From: Arthrobacter globiformis NBRC 12137 | Lineage (GTDB): Bacteria > Actinomycetota > Actinomycetes > Actinomycetales > Micrococcaceae | Reading direction: 5' to 3' | Assembly: GCF_000238915.1 (NCBI RefSeq) | Contig: NZ_BAEG01000116.1 | Coordinates: 1 to 64,000 of the forward strand | Length of the DNA stretch: 64,000 bases | Translations under genes and position numbers: made by a program | Shown: positions 51,138 to 59,370 of the stretch, piece by piece | How positions within the stretch are numbered: position 1 is the stretch's first letter | How the letters are laid out: each line of letters begins with the position of its first letter | The notes under the pieces: generated by a model | Told to the model about the DNA's origin: nothing | The model's input: the letters and a program-made list of their open reading frames with translations, nothing else | The model's database searches: none

Positions 51138-51528
51138 GAGAAAATTCCCATCTTGGCGTAAGCATTCTCCATGTGCGCAGTCAGAACAGCGGCGGCCCGC
51201 TCCACCTTCAGCAGGCTGACTGCGGGATGAACAATGGCTCTGACTGTGAAATGGCGTTTCGATGTCACCCTGGGGCTGGCCAGGAACCTCGACGGCGAGG
51301 GCTTCCACATCCTTGATTGACTGGACGGAGCGGTGCCTTTTGCCGGTGGCCTCATTATAGGAAGCCCTATAAATGGAGGGATGTACGCACTCTTGCGTAT
51401 GGGCCTTTATGAGGTTTGCACTTGCGGCAACCAGTCAGCAAGTTTTGCAAAGCAATTATCAGAAATTGTCATCCAACCATTCGCTGTAGAACTGCCGAGG
51501 CCTGCTCTTAATTGGTTAGAATTCTCGG
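51138..51528. other. 391-base divergent regulatory region with two short palindromes
   Basis: AT-richer than its surroundings. No gene supported. TTATAGG (51355-51361)/CCTATAA (51366-51372) and TACGCA (51384-51389)/TGCGTA (51394-51399) are perfect palindromes with 4-base centres, 22-30 bases apart, suited to regulator binding. The LuxR protein encoded next is a candidate. Confidence 0.55.
51355..51399. promoter_or_regulatory. Paired short palindromes (possible operators)
   Basis: TTATAGG-AAGC-CCTATAA (51355-51372) and TACGCA-CTCT-TGCGTA (51384-51399). Centres are 28 bases apart. They lie about 130 bases before the LuxR start and about 220 before the phosphoesterase start. Confidence 0.5.
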
Positions 51529-52311
51529 ATGGCGCACAATGAGGCGTTATATCGGGACTGGCTGGAATTTGTCGGCGAGTTCCTGCAGCACCCATTTGCG
51601 GCCCACCCCAGTCCGGAAGAGGACATCTCGAAGCGGCTCGCAGCGTCGTTCAACGCTGCCTGCTGCAGCCGCAGCAGCGTCGGGCCGGACTGGGTAGACC
51701 ATATGGAAGGCTGCTGGCCCGGCGATTATCTTCCCAAGCTGCCGCCCGGCCCGCGCATTCCTGATGCCACCTGGCAGCCGCTGCTGCGCTGGTACGCCGT
51801 ATCCGGACTTTCCGGTCCCCAGTCGCTGGCCCGGGTCCCCAGCCAAGTGGCGGATTGGCGCATGCAATCCGCATGGCAGGATCTGGTCAAGCCGATGGGA
51901 ATCAACTACCAGCTGGCCATCCCTCTGCTTCTGGATGGACCCGTTCACCGCGCTTACCTGCTGGCGAGACCTGACCGCGAGTTCAACGAGGACGAGCTCA
52001 CCCTGGCCATGGCCCTTCAACCGATGCTGACAGGCCTGTACCGGCAACTTTCCTGGGCCTCGGAGGACAAGGCAGCAGACCGGCCCGGACTGACCCAGCG
52101 GGAGCTCGCCGTCCTGGAGCTGCTCGGCCAGGGGCTGACCGCCACATCCCTGGGCCATCACTTCAACATCTCGCCGCGGACGGCCCAAAAGCACCTCGAA
52201 CACATCTACCGCAAGCTTGACGTGGGCGACCGCCTGATGGCCGTTCAAAAAGCCGCCCGGTTGGGTCTGCTGGGCCAGCCGTTGGTAGTGGTACCAAATG
52301 GCAGGATCTGA
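51529..52311 (+). CDS. LuxR-type helix-turn-helix regulator
   Basis: 260 residues. The C-terminal LuxR DNA-binding domain (about 186-250) is clear: LTQRELAVLELLGQGLTATS, LGHHFNISPRTAQKHLEHIYRKL. The N-terminal about 180 residues have no receiver Asp pattern and may be a GAF/PAS-like sensor (YQLAIPLLLDGPVHRAYLLARPDREFNEDE). Divergent from the phosphoesterase gene. Inducer and targets unknown. Confidence 0.88.
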   Translation: MAHNEALYRDWLEFVGEFLQHPFAAHPSPEEDISKRLAASFNAACCSRSSVGPDWVDHMEGCWPGDYLPKLPPGPRIPDATWQPLLRWYAVSGLSGPQSLARVPSQVADWRMQSAWQDLVKPMGINYQLAIPLLLDGPVHRAYLLARPDREFNEDELTLAMALQPMLTGLYRQLSWASEDKAADRPGLTQRELAVLELLGQGLTATSLGHHFNISPRTAQKHLEHIYRKLDVGDRLMAVQKAARLGLLGQPLVVVPNGRI

Positions 52312-52363
52312 GGACGCGTCGCAGTGGGGCAACGGGATGTGAGGAACCGTTTGCGGGGAACGG

Positions 52364-52394
52364 GGAATCCCCCGGGACCGTCCCGGGGGATTCC
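52364..52394. terminator. Terminator between convergent LuxR and secreted-protein genes
   Basis: Perfect 14-bp arms GGAATCCCCCGGGA (52364-52377) and TCCCGGGGGATTCC (52381-52394) over CCG, followed by TTGTTCTT. Serves the LuxR gene and, inverted, the gene ending at 52422. Confidence 0.9.
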
Positions 52395-52421
52395 TTGTTC
52401 TTGCGTGAATTCAGGTGGCTT

Positions 52422-52961
52422 CTAGCGGCCGCCGCCTCCGATCACGCCTTTCTCGACGGCCTTCGTGACGGCGTCGGCTTCGGCCTGGGTCAGGGTGCCG
52501 TCCTTGACCGCAGTGTCGAGCTTGGTCTTCAGCGCTGCGGCCCGTTCTGCCTGGGCAGCGGCGCGGATTTCCGTCAGGGCTGCGGTGACCTTCGATTCGT
52601 CGACTCCGAGTGCCGTCGCCAAGGACTTGGCCATCGCCGCATCCTGGGCTGTGCGGTCAGGCTTGGTGCCCTCGGTAGGCGCCGTCGTGGGCTTGTTGGC
52701 CTCGCGGAACGCCTGGATTGCCTCGGTCACCTTCGCTTCGTCAACGCCCAGCTTGGTGGCAAGGTCTGCCGCGATCTGGCCGCGGTCGCCCTTGTGGCCC
52801 CGGAAACCGTCGGTCGATGCGCTGCTGTCCGTGGATGCGCTCGATGATGCGCTGGGGCTCGGGGTGGTGGCGGCTGAGGCCATTCCGGTAACCCCCAGGC
52901 CTGCGCCCAGCGCCAGGGCGCCAGCGGTGATGCCGAGGGTGATTCTCTTGCTTCGTGACAT
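52422..52961 (-). CDS. Secreted Ala-rich protein with duplicated helical unit
   Basis: 179 residues from ATG 52961 (AAGGAGA upstream). Signal peptide MSRSKRITLG... with cleavage near ASA-28, Ser/Thr-rich spacer, then two copies of a helical unit: LATKLGVDEAKVTEAIQAFREA and LATALGVDESKVTAALTEIRAA, and a third related helix pair (TKLDTAVKDGTLTQAEADAV). Such LGVDxxKVxxAL units occur in several secreted actinobacterial proteins of unknown role. Divergent from the quercetinase gene. Confidence 0.82.
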   Translation of the reverse strand: MSRSKRITLGITAGALALGAGLGVTGMASAATTPSPSASSSASTDSSASTDGFRGHKGDRGQIAADLATKLGVDEAKVTEAIQAFREANKPTTAPTEGTKPDRTAQDAAMAKSLATALGVDESKVTAALTEIRAAAQAERAAALKTKLDTAVKDGTLTQAEADAVTKAVEKGVIGGGGR

Positions 52962-53130
52962 GGTGTCTCCTTGATCGGCCGTGCGGTACGGCATTGAACG
53001 GAAGGGCATCTGTCGTAGCCCCTCACTCAAAGATCCGGCAGCAGCTTAGGGCACCGCTGTTCGGAAACTGTCAGGAGGCTGTGAACCCTGAAAGCCGTGA
53101 TCCCGAAAACTGTGAACCCGCCCCCGAACT

Positions 53131-53145
53131 TTTCAACCAATGAAA
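53131..53145. promoter_or_regulatory. TTTCA-N5-TGAAA palindrome upstream of quercetinase
   Basis: TTTCAACCAATGAAA lies 82 bases before ATG 53227. It agrees at 13 of 15 positions with the palindrome at 59356 upstream of the esterase-FAH-monooxygenase operon. Half-site spacing fits IclR- or MarR-type regulators. Confidence 0.6.
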
Positions 53146-53226
53146 TCCGCGCATACTTCGACCACCTGATCCGCCAAGCTTGTCCAAACGACGTCCCCGC
53201 GGCGATGCCGAAGAAAGAAGGAAGCA

Positions 53227-54294
53227 ATGACCCTCAGCGTGGAGGAAATGAACAAGCAGCTGCCGGTTGCCAATGCGTTGCCCGGCGAGGCCGTGCCCTA
53301 CTACATGGCCTCCGGCGAGGGTGCCCGCTACGAGATCGACGGGCAGCTGGTTACCGTGATCGCCCGCGCCGCGGACACCGGCGGCATCTTCAGCGCCGCC
53401 TACATCTCCGGCGGCATGGGGGCAGAATCCCCCTTCGTCACCCACAGGATCGAGCACAAGACCCTCTACGTGTTTGACGGCATCCTCCATGTCTGGCTCC
53501 CCGGCGAGAGCCGCATCCTGACGCCGGGCGATTCCGTGGTGATTCCGCCGGGAACGCCGCACGCCTACCGGATGGCCAGCCACTACACGCGCTTCCTGAA
53601 CTGGATGACGCCCGGCGGGGCCGAGGCCTACTACGAGCGTGTCGGCACGCCCATCGATTCGCATGTCCCGCCCGTGCACGCCGGCCGCAAGCCGAGCCTC
53701 CGGGAGCAGGCGGAAGTCGGCGCCGAATTCGGCATCTCCTTTCCGGACGTCGAGCGCGTGGCACCGAGCCTGCAGCAGAATGCCGGGCGGCCTGCCACGC
53801 AGACTCCCTACTTCCTCAGTGCCGGCGAAGGGGAACGCATGGTCAGCTACCAGACCATGTTCACGTACCTCTCCCGGCCGGAAAACACGGGTTCGAACTA
53901 CTTTGCCGTCCACACCAAGGGCGCCAAATCCCCGTACATCCCGCTGCACTTCCACTCCGAGCACACAGAAAACTTCCTCTGCACGGAAGGCCGCATGTGG
54001 CTCTACGCCAACGGCCGGGAGGTGCTGCTCACCAAGGGCGACTTCCTGCACGCCCCGGCGGGCACCGTCCACTCCTTCGCGCTCGACTCCCACAACACGC
54101 AGATGCTCGGGTTCCTGACGCCGTCGGTCTTCAACGGCTTCTTTGAATACTTCAACCAACCCACCGACGACTACATGTACACGGAGGGCGGTGAGCCCTA
54201 CATGGACATGGAGGGCTTCGGTCGCGCCCAGGCCGAGATGGACCTCACCGTCGTCGGCCCGCCGCCCCAGCGCCGCGCGGCCCTGGACATCTAG
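53227..54294 (+). CDS. Quercetin 2,3-dioxygenase-like bicupin
   Basis: 355-residue two-cupin protein. The C-terminal cupin has the full metal site: His-241, His-243, Glu-248 (LHFHSEHTENF) and His-282 (AGTVHSF). The N-terminal cupin keeps His-112 (PPGTPHAYRM) but its first motif is THRIEHKTLYV and lacks HxH, so it may not bind metal in the same way. Quercetinases open the central ring of quercetin with release of CO. ATG 53227 follows GAAGGAAG. Convergent with the DUF3500 gene; the flavonoid-type genes next to it support the call. Confidence 0.86.
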   Translation: MTLSVEEMNKQLPVANALPGEAVPYYMASGEGARYEIDGQLVTVIARAADTGGIFSAAYISGGMGAESPFVTHRIEHKTLYVFDGILHVWLPGESRILTPGDSVVIPPGTPHAYRMASHYTRFLNWMTPGGAEAYYERVGTPIDSHVPPVHAGRKPSLREQAEVGAEFGISFPDVERVAPSLQQNAGRPATQTPYFLSAGEGERMVSYQTMFTYLSRPENTGSNYFAVHTKGAKSPYIPLHFHSEHTENFLCTEGRMWLYANGREVLLTKGDFLHAPAGTVHSFALDSHNTQMLGFLTPSVFNGFFEYFNQPTDDYMYTEGGEPYMDMEGFGRAQAEMDLTVVGPPPQRRAALDI

Positions 54295-54324
54295 TCAGGA
54301 AGCTATCTAGGGCGCCGAGCCAGC

Positions 54325-54361
54325 AAGAAGGCCCGGACTCTCACGGAGTCCGGGCCTTCTT
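54325..54361. terminator. Terminator after quercetinase
   Basis: Perfect 16-bp arms (54325-54340, core AAGGCCCGGACTC; 54346-54361) over a 5-base loop, ending in TTCTTGG. Between the convergent quercetinase and DUF3500 genes. Confidence 0.9.
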
Positions 54362-54380
54362 GGTGTTGATATAACCATCA

Positions 54381-54432
54381 ATTGCTCCGTAGCTGCCCTT
54401 TTGGACCGTGAAAAGGGCAGCTACGGAGCAAT
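54381..54432. repeat. Perfect 22-bp-arm palindromic element
   Basis: Arms 54381-54402 and 54411-54432 (core GCTCCGTAGCTGCCC) are exact reverse complements round GGACCGTG. It sits 20 bases from an efficient terminator and 24 before the DUF3500 stop, so termination alone does not explain it; a REP-like or mobile palindromic unit is likely. Confidence 0.8.
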
Positions 54433-54455
54433 CGACGGGGGTTTCAGTGGGGGTT

Positions 54456-55694
54456 TCAGCCCTTCGCCGCCTGCCGCACCAGCGCACGCCCGTAGTCGTT
54501 GCCGTTGGGGGTGCGGAGCACGGTGTGCATGTGGAACGGGGCCGGGGTGTCGTTGTTGAGGAACACGCCGGTGTGGTGGTCCAGTTCCATGACCACCACG
54601 GGGCTCTGGATCCGGAAGTAGAAGGCGTCCTCACCCTGCCAGCCGCCGATCCAGGAGAACCGGGTTTCGCCGTAGTGCTCCCGGATCTCCCGCATCCGCG
54701 CGGCGCGGGGCCCTGCAGGAAGGCAGGCGACGAAGTCCTCCACGAGCCGGTCCAGCAGCGCCAGTGATTCAGGCGGCAGGGAGCCGGCCAGGATGCCCTC
54801 GTAGGGGATCACCCGGTTGTCCTGGAAGCAGCCCGCCAGATGGCGTTCGTCGCCGGGATGCAGCCGGCCCTCGGGCATCGCCGGGTCCACCATCTCCGCG
54901 AAGGTAAGCGCCTCCCCACGCAGGGACTCAGGCAGCGACGCCATCAGGTCACGGGCCAGGCTGATGCGCTCCTTGAACACCTTCACGCCCTGGTGCGGGC
55001 CGGCGTCAATGACGTCCGGCTCGGCACCAAGGAACATCGGCGACAGGACCAGCTGGGTTCCGGCCACCAGGCAGTTGAGCGCCAGGTGATGGCCGAACAG
55101 CTGCCAGCCCCACGGCTCCGTTTCCGACGGTTCCCCGTAGAGGGCGAAGTTGTAGCTGTATTCGTTCATGAGCTCCGGCAGTTCCACCAGCTCGCCGAGG
55201 AAGCCGTTGATGCGCATCAGGTTCCGCGCCAGCGCGTACCCTTCCGGACTCAGGCTGGCCTCCACGACGGCGAGCGCTGCATCGCGCACGGCCGGGTCCA
55301 GGTCCTCGAGGCGCAGCCCGGTATCGTGCTGCATGAATTCCGGGTTCGCCCAGCTCTGCCATTCGTGGGCATCCACGGCGTAGCTCAGTCGGTCGCGCTG
55401 TTCCGCCGAGGCGGTGGCGAGCAGCTTGTCTGCCGCGGCGGCCATCTCCGCCGTCGGCGCTTCTTCCCCGGGCCGCGCCTCGGCGAGGCTGAACAGCCCG
55501 GGGCGGATGACGCCGTCGTTCGTTACACCGACGAACGGCTCCGGGTACAGCTTCTGCCAGCCCTCGATCATGGGGCCGGCAAAGGAGTCGGTCTTGGCCT
55601 CCTCGGCATAGGAGCGCGCGTCCAGTCCGCGCAGCCGCGCCACGCGCGGGTGGTCAGGCGCGTACAGGTAATCACGAAACGACGGCGCCGGCAT
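54456..55694 (-). CDS. DUF3500-family protein of the flavonoid-type cluster
   Basis: 412 residues. DUF3500 features: AVDAHEWQSWANPEF, LFGHHLALNCLV, and the His-rich C-terminus VVVMELDHHTGVFLNN...PFHMHTVLRTPNGNDYG. The many conserved His and Glu suggest a metal-dependent enzyme, but no activity is established to my knowledge. No signal peptide. ATG 55694 lies 23 bases inside the monooxygenase gene end, so the two are coupled; it is the last gene of the esterase-FAH-monooxygenase operon. Confidence 0.85.
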   Translation of the reverse strand: MPAPSFRDYLYAPDHPRVARLRGLDARSYAEEAKTDSFAGPMIEGWQKLYPEPFVGVTNDGVIRPGLFSLAEARPGEEAPTAEMAAAADKLLATASAEQRDRLSYAVDAHEWQSWANPEFMQHDTGLRLEDLDPAVRDAALAVVEASLSPEGYALARNLMRINGFLGELVELPELMNEYSYNFALYGEPSETEPWGWQLFGHHLALNCLVAGTQLVLSPMFLGAEPDVIDAGPHQGVKVFKERISLARDLMASLPESLRGEALTFAEMVDPAMPEGRLHPGDERHLAGCFQDNRVIPYEGILAGSLPPESLALLDRLVEDFVACLPAGPRAARMREIREHYGETRFSWIGGWQGEDAFYFRIQSPVVVMELDHHTGVFLNNDTPAPFHMHTVLRTPNGNDYGRALVRQAAKG

Positions 55695-57405
55695 TGGTGC
55701 CCTCCTTCAGTTGGTCGAGTGGGTGGGCGGCGCCCCAGCCGGCCGCGACGGCCAGGGCTGCGGCGGCTGCCTGCGCGGAGGACCCGCGCCAGGCAACGTG
55801 CTGGTCCGGACGGACGAGGACGGCATCGGCCGCCCACAGTTCCGCCATTGGCGTCCCGTTGTCGGAAGGCCCGACGGCGGCGACGGTCACCGGGATGCCG
55901 TGCCCGGCACCCGCAGCGAGGACTTCCGCGTACGCGGTTTCCGCCGCGTTGCCGGCGAGTGCCTCGCTGTCCACGAGCAGCGAAAATCCAGGCCCGAGGA
56001 CGTCGTAGAGGGAGGTGCCGCCCTCCAGCCAGGCGTGCGGCACCAGGGCGCCGGGGCTGGCCGAGGGGACGTAGCGGATCGGGTCCTCGGCCGGTACCGG
56101 TGCGCCGTCGGGGACCACCAGCGGGGACTCGGCGTAGCTGTACCCGAGGACCAGGCCCAGCGAATCGAACTCGCTTTGCTTCACCGCAAGCGCGTCGTGG
56201 GCACCGGCCCGTGCGGCCTCACCTGCAACCCCGGCCGCCGTCAGGGCGGGGTCGGCGAAGTGGTAGGCGAGGGCCTTGCCGTTGGCCGCGGCGTCGCGGA
56301 TGGTCCGGTCTGCAACGGGCCGGCGCTCCAGCCCGTAGCTCTCCAGCAGCCGCGGCCCCGCCCAGCCCTCGAAGGCGGCCGCGATTTTCCAGGCCAGGTT
56401 GGCGGCGTCGCCGATGCACGTGTTGAAGCCGTGGCCGCCCCACGGCGGGTTCTGGTGGGCCGCGTCCCCCACCAGGAAGACGCTGTCCGTGGCATAGGAC
56501 GGCGCAAGGAGCATGCGGGCAGTCCAGGGATCCGTTGCGATCACCTCAACGTCAACGTCCGCCCCCACGAGGGAGCGCACCAGGGCGGCCGGATCCAGGT
56601 CCGGTGCTCCGCCGACGTCGTGGCTGGCGACGCCCTGGATGATGGCCCACCAGGTCTCGTCCAGGTCCATCCGTCCCACCATGCCCGCCGCGCCGGGCCC
56701 CAGCACCCAGTACTGCACGGCGGGGTCCAGTGTGATGGTGGCGGCGAGGTCGCGGGAGCGGAAGAGGATGCTGATGTTGGACAGGGAAGCTGACTCCCCC
56801 TCAAGCCGGAGGCCCAGGCCGCGGCGGACCGTGGAGGAGCCGCCGTCGGCCCCGGCCAGGAAGGCGCAGTCGACGGCGGTGCGGCGCCCGGAGTCGTCGG
56901 CAACGGTCACGCGCTGCCCGCCGTCGGGGAGGGCCTCGAAGCTGTCCACCCGCAGCCCCGTCAGGAGGGTGGCGTGGGCCGACCCCGCCACGGCTTCCCG
57001 GAGCACAGCCTCCAGGACCGGCTGCGGCACCTGCTGGCCGCACTCGGGCTGCGGTCCGTAGCGGCCGGCCTCGAGCTGGAACGCGTTGGGGAAGCGCCTG
57101 ATCTCGGAGCCGGTCAGGGCTGAACAGAAGATGACGTCCTGGGCGAAGCCGACCGGCAGCGGCGCCGCGTTCCGGAGCGCATCGGCGAGGCCGAGCCTCC
57201 GCAGGTGCGTCATGGTGCGGGCGTTGGTGGTCTTGGCGCGCGGCCTGTCCGGGTCGATCAGGGTCCGGGGCTCAATGACCGTGCTGCGGATGCCCCGGCT
57301 GGCCAGGTCCAGGGCGAGGAACAGGCCGCTGGGACCGCCCCCGGAAATCAGGACCGGCGTTGCGGCGGGCACATCCTGGAGCCCGGCGTAGTTGACGGCG
57401 GTCAT
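55672..57405 (-). CDS. Class A FAD-dependent aromatic monooxygenase (PheA/TfdB-like)
   Basis: 577-residue flavoprotein hydroxylase. FAD dinucleotide motif GGGPSG at 22-27, DG motif GADGG at 185-189, GD motif LVGDAAH at 311-317 with the following PPWGGHGFNTCIGDAANLAWK, then a thioredoxin-like C-terminal domain typical for phenol hydroxylase-type enzymes. It should hydroxylate a phenolic ring with NAD(P)H and O2. ATG 57405 shares one base with the FAH stop. In this setting a phloroglucinol- or resorcinol-type ring is a plausible substrate (inference). Confidence 0.93.
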   Translation of the reverse strand: MTAVNYAGLQDVPAATPVLISGGGPSGLFLALDLASRGIRSTVIEPRTLIDPDRPRAKTTNARTMTHLRRLGLADALRNAAPLPVGFAQDVIFCSALTGSEIRRFPNAFQLEAGRYGPQPECGQQVPQPVLEAVLREAVAGSAHATLLTGLRVDSFEALPDGGQRVTVADDSGRRTAVDCAFLAGADGGSSTVRRGLGLRLEGESASLSNISILFRSRDLAATITLDPAVQYWVLGPGAAGMVGRMDLDETWWAIIQGVASHDVGGAPDLDPAALVRSLVGADVDVEVIATDPWTARMLLAPSYATDSVFLVGDAAHQNPPWGGHGFNTCIGDAANLAWKIAAAFEGWAGPRLLESYGLERRPVADRTIRDAAANGKALAYHFADPALTAAGVAGEAARAGAHDALAVKQSEFDSLGLVLGYSYAESPLVVPDGAPVPAEDPIRYVPSASPGALVPHAWLEGGTSLYDVLGPGFSLLVDSEALAGNAAETAYAEVLAAGAGHGIPVTVAAVGPSDNGTPMAELWAADAVLVRPDQHVAWRGSSAQAAAAALAVAAGWGAAHPLDQLKEGTNAGAVVS

Positions 57406-58295
57406 CAGGCCCTCGCCCGGAGGGACGGTTCGCCGACGGGAGTGACCAGGGTGCCCAGCCGCTCGATCTCGACCTCGACGGTGTCCCCCGGCTGCAGCAG
57501 CCACTGCGGTGAGCGTGCGTACCCGACGCCCTCGGGGGTGCCGGTGGCGATCACGTCGCCGGGATGGAGCGTGAACGTCTGGCTGATCAGCGAGATGATG
57601 GCCGGCACGGAGAAGATCATGTCCCGGGTGTTGCCGTGCTGGACCTCGGTGCCGTTGACGCGGGTCCTGAGCTCGAGGCCGTCGCGCAGGTCGCCCACTT
57701 CGTCCCGGCTGACCAGTGGTCCCAGCGGGCCGGTGAAGTCCCCGTTCTTGCCCAGGGTCCACTGCGACGTGAGCTTCTGGGCGCGCCGGGCGGTGATGTC
57801 GTTGAACGTGGAGTAGCCGAAGATGGCCTCTGCCGCCTGGTCCTCGGTCACGGATTCCGCGCGCCTGCCGATGTAGGCGGCCACCTCGCCCTCCCAGTCC
57901 AGGCCGGCCTCGCCGCCAGGCACCGGGACGGGGACGTGGCCCACCGAAAGGGAAGCCGTCCAGCGCCCAAACAGCGTGGGGTAGGCAGGCAGCTCCTGGT
58001 CCTTGTAGCTGCCTTCCGCCGCGTGCGCCTTGTAGTTAAGCCCCACGCAGATAACCCGGGCGGACGCCGGAACCAGCGGAACTTCAGCGACGGTGCCGCG
58101 CTCGACCGAACCCTGCTCGATTGGAACTGAACCGGCGCCCGCAACGAGCGACTGCGCCTTCTCCTGCCAGCCGTCGGCATCCGCCCAGAAGTCCGTCACC
58201 GGAGCCAGCGGAAATACCCTGACACCGCCGGGACCAGTGCCTGCCAGGGCAGCCGCCCAGGTGTCGCCGTCGTGATTAATGCCTATGTACTGCAT
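57405..58295 (-). CDS. Fumarylacetoacetate-hydrolase-family protein
   Basis: 296-residue FAH-family enzyme, which splits C-C bonds in ring-cleavage products (acylpyruvate or fumarylpyruvate type) or hydrates dienoates. VICVGLNYKAHAAE (81-94), metal ligands Glu-135 and Glu-137 in DWEGE, TLGKNGDFTGPLGP and DVIATGTPEGVGYA are present. ATG 58295 has AAAGG 8 bases upstream. It precedes the monooxygenase in a pathway order of ring hydroxylation, ring opening and hydrolysis; no ring-cleavage dioxygenase is in the window. Confidence 0.92.
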   Translation of the reverse strand: MQYIGINHDGDTWAAALAGTGPGGVRVFPLAPVTDFWADADGWQEKAQSLVAGAGSVPIEQGSVERGTVAEVPLVPASARVICVGLNYKAHAAEGSYKDQELPAYPTLFGRWTASLSVGHVPVPVPGGEAGLDWEGEVAAYIGRRAESVTEDQAAEAIFGYSTFNDITARRAQKLTSQWTLGKNGDFTGPLGPLVSRDEVGDLRDGLELRTRVNGTEVQHGNTRDMIFSVPAIISLISQTFTLHPGDVIATGTPEGVGYARSPQWLLQPGDTVEVEIERLGTLVTPVGEPSLRARA

Positions 58296-58387
58296 GGAGG
58301 GCCTTTCAGGTTCGCCCGGGGGCGGTGTCGGTTCAGAGGGCACGGCAAATAAAGCCCAGCCATGCCAGGCGGGATGTTGCGGAAAAC

Positions 58388-59236
58388 TCAGGGAATGCCG
58401 GACTGCCGGCGGAAGAAGCCCACGGTGGCGGCCAGTGCCTTCTCCGCCGCGGCGGGGCCGCCGTCGGGAAGGGACCACATGTGGTCCGCCCCGTCGAGGA
58501 GGAGAAGTTCGACGTCGGCGCCCGCCTTTTCGAGGACCGCCGCCAGGGTTTCGGATTGGGCGGCGGGGACAAAACGGTCGGCTGTGCCGTGGACCAGAAG
58601 GAAGGGCGGGGCGCCGGGACGGACGTAGCTGACCGGGCTCGCGGCTGCCGCCTTCTGCGGCTCCTCCGCCAGGACGGCGCCGATGAGCTGTTCCTCCCGG
58701 GAGCCCGGGTCAGTGGCCCGCGCAACGGCGTCGGGCAGGGCCTGCTCGCCCATGCGGTTCAGGTCGGTCGGCGGGTACCAGGCCGCGACCGCCGCGACGG
58801 GGCTGTCGCCGCTCATCAGGCCCACCAGGCTCGCCAGGTGGCCGCCGGCTGAGTCGCCCCAGGCATAGATCCGGGTGGGGTCCACGCCGTAGTCGGCTGC
58901 GTGGTTCCGCAGCCAGCGGACGGCGGCCTGGGCGTCGTGCAGCTGGGCGGGATAGACGGCTTCCCCGCTCAGCCGGTAGTCCGCCGAGGCGACGACGAAG
59001 CCGGCTTCGGCGAGGGCCTCGAACGGGGTGAGCCCGAAGCCGTCCGTGACCGGCCCCAGCGATGACCGTGTTCCGGCCCGCCAGCCGCCGCCATGGAAGT
59101 GAACGATTGCCGGCCGGGTCCCGGCGCCGTTTGCGGCCGGCTCCGGCAGGTACAGGTCCAGGAGCAGCGGACGGTCGGCTGGTCCACCCGTGCGGGCGAA
59201 TTCCACGCCTTTCAGCACGCGGCCTTCCGTCATCAT
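58388..59236 (-). CDS. Alpha/beta hydrolase (HSL-like esterase) C
   Basis: 282-residue esterase-type hydrolase. Oxyanion motif HGGGW at 48-52, nucleophile Ser-129 in GDSAGG, acid and His in HGTADRFVP and DGADHMW. First gene of the operon running to DUF3500; ATG 59236 or the ATG one codon on has AAAGGAG upstream. In a quercetin pathway it could split the depside made by quercetinase; that is inference from position only. Confidence 0.9.
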   Translation of the reverse strand: MMTEGRVLKGVEFARTGGPADRPLLLDLYLPEPAANGAGTRPAIVHFHGGGWRAGTRSSLGPVTDGFGLTPFEALAEAGFVVASADYRLSGEAVYPAQLHDAQAAVRWLRNHAADYGVDPTRIYAWGDSAGGHLASLVGLMSGDSPVAAVAAWYPPTDLNRMGEQALPDAVARATDPGSREEQLIGAVLAEEPQKAAAASPVSYVRPGAPPFLLVHGTADRFVPAAQSETLAAVLEKAGADVELLLLDGADHMWSLPDGGPAAAEKALAATVGFFRRQSGIP

Positions 59237-59355
59237 CGACTCCTTTGCTGCCTCTGCCGGTTCCTCTTTGGCCCGGCCTGTCCTCTTGGGGCTTCTGCCT
59301 CAAGGGGCCTATCCCTCTAAGACTGTCGGATCAGGAGCAGGGCCTGTACCGGCCA

Positions 59356-59370
59356 TTTCAATCATTGAAA
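59356..59370. promoter_or_regulatory. TTTCA-N5-TGAAA palindrome upstream of the esterase-FAH-monooxygenase operon
   Basis: TTTCAATCATTGAAA has perfect 7-bp arms round one base. It overlaps the stop codon of the hydrolase gene at 59362 and lies 120 bases before the next gene start at 59236. Near copy of the site at 53131. Confidence 0.65.

Noticed and set aside
54381..54432. Possible tRNA-like or CRISPR repeat
   Set aside because: Single perfect hairpin; no cloverleaf, no repetition in the window.
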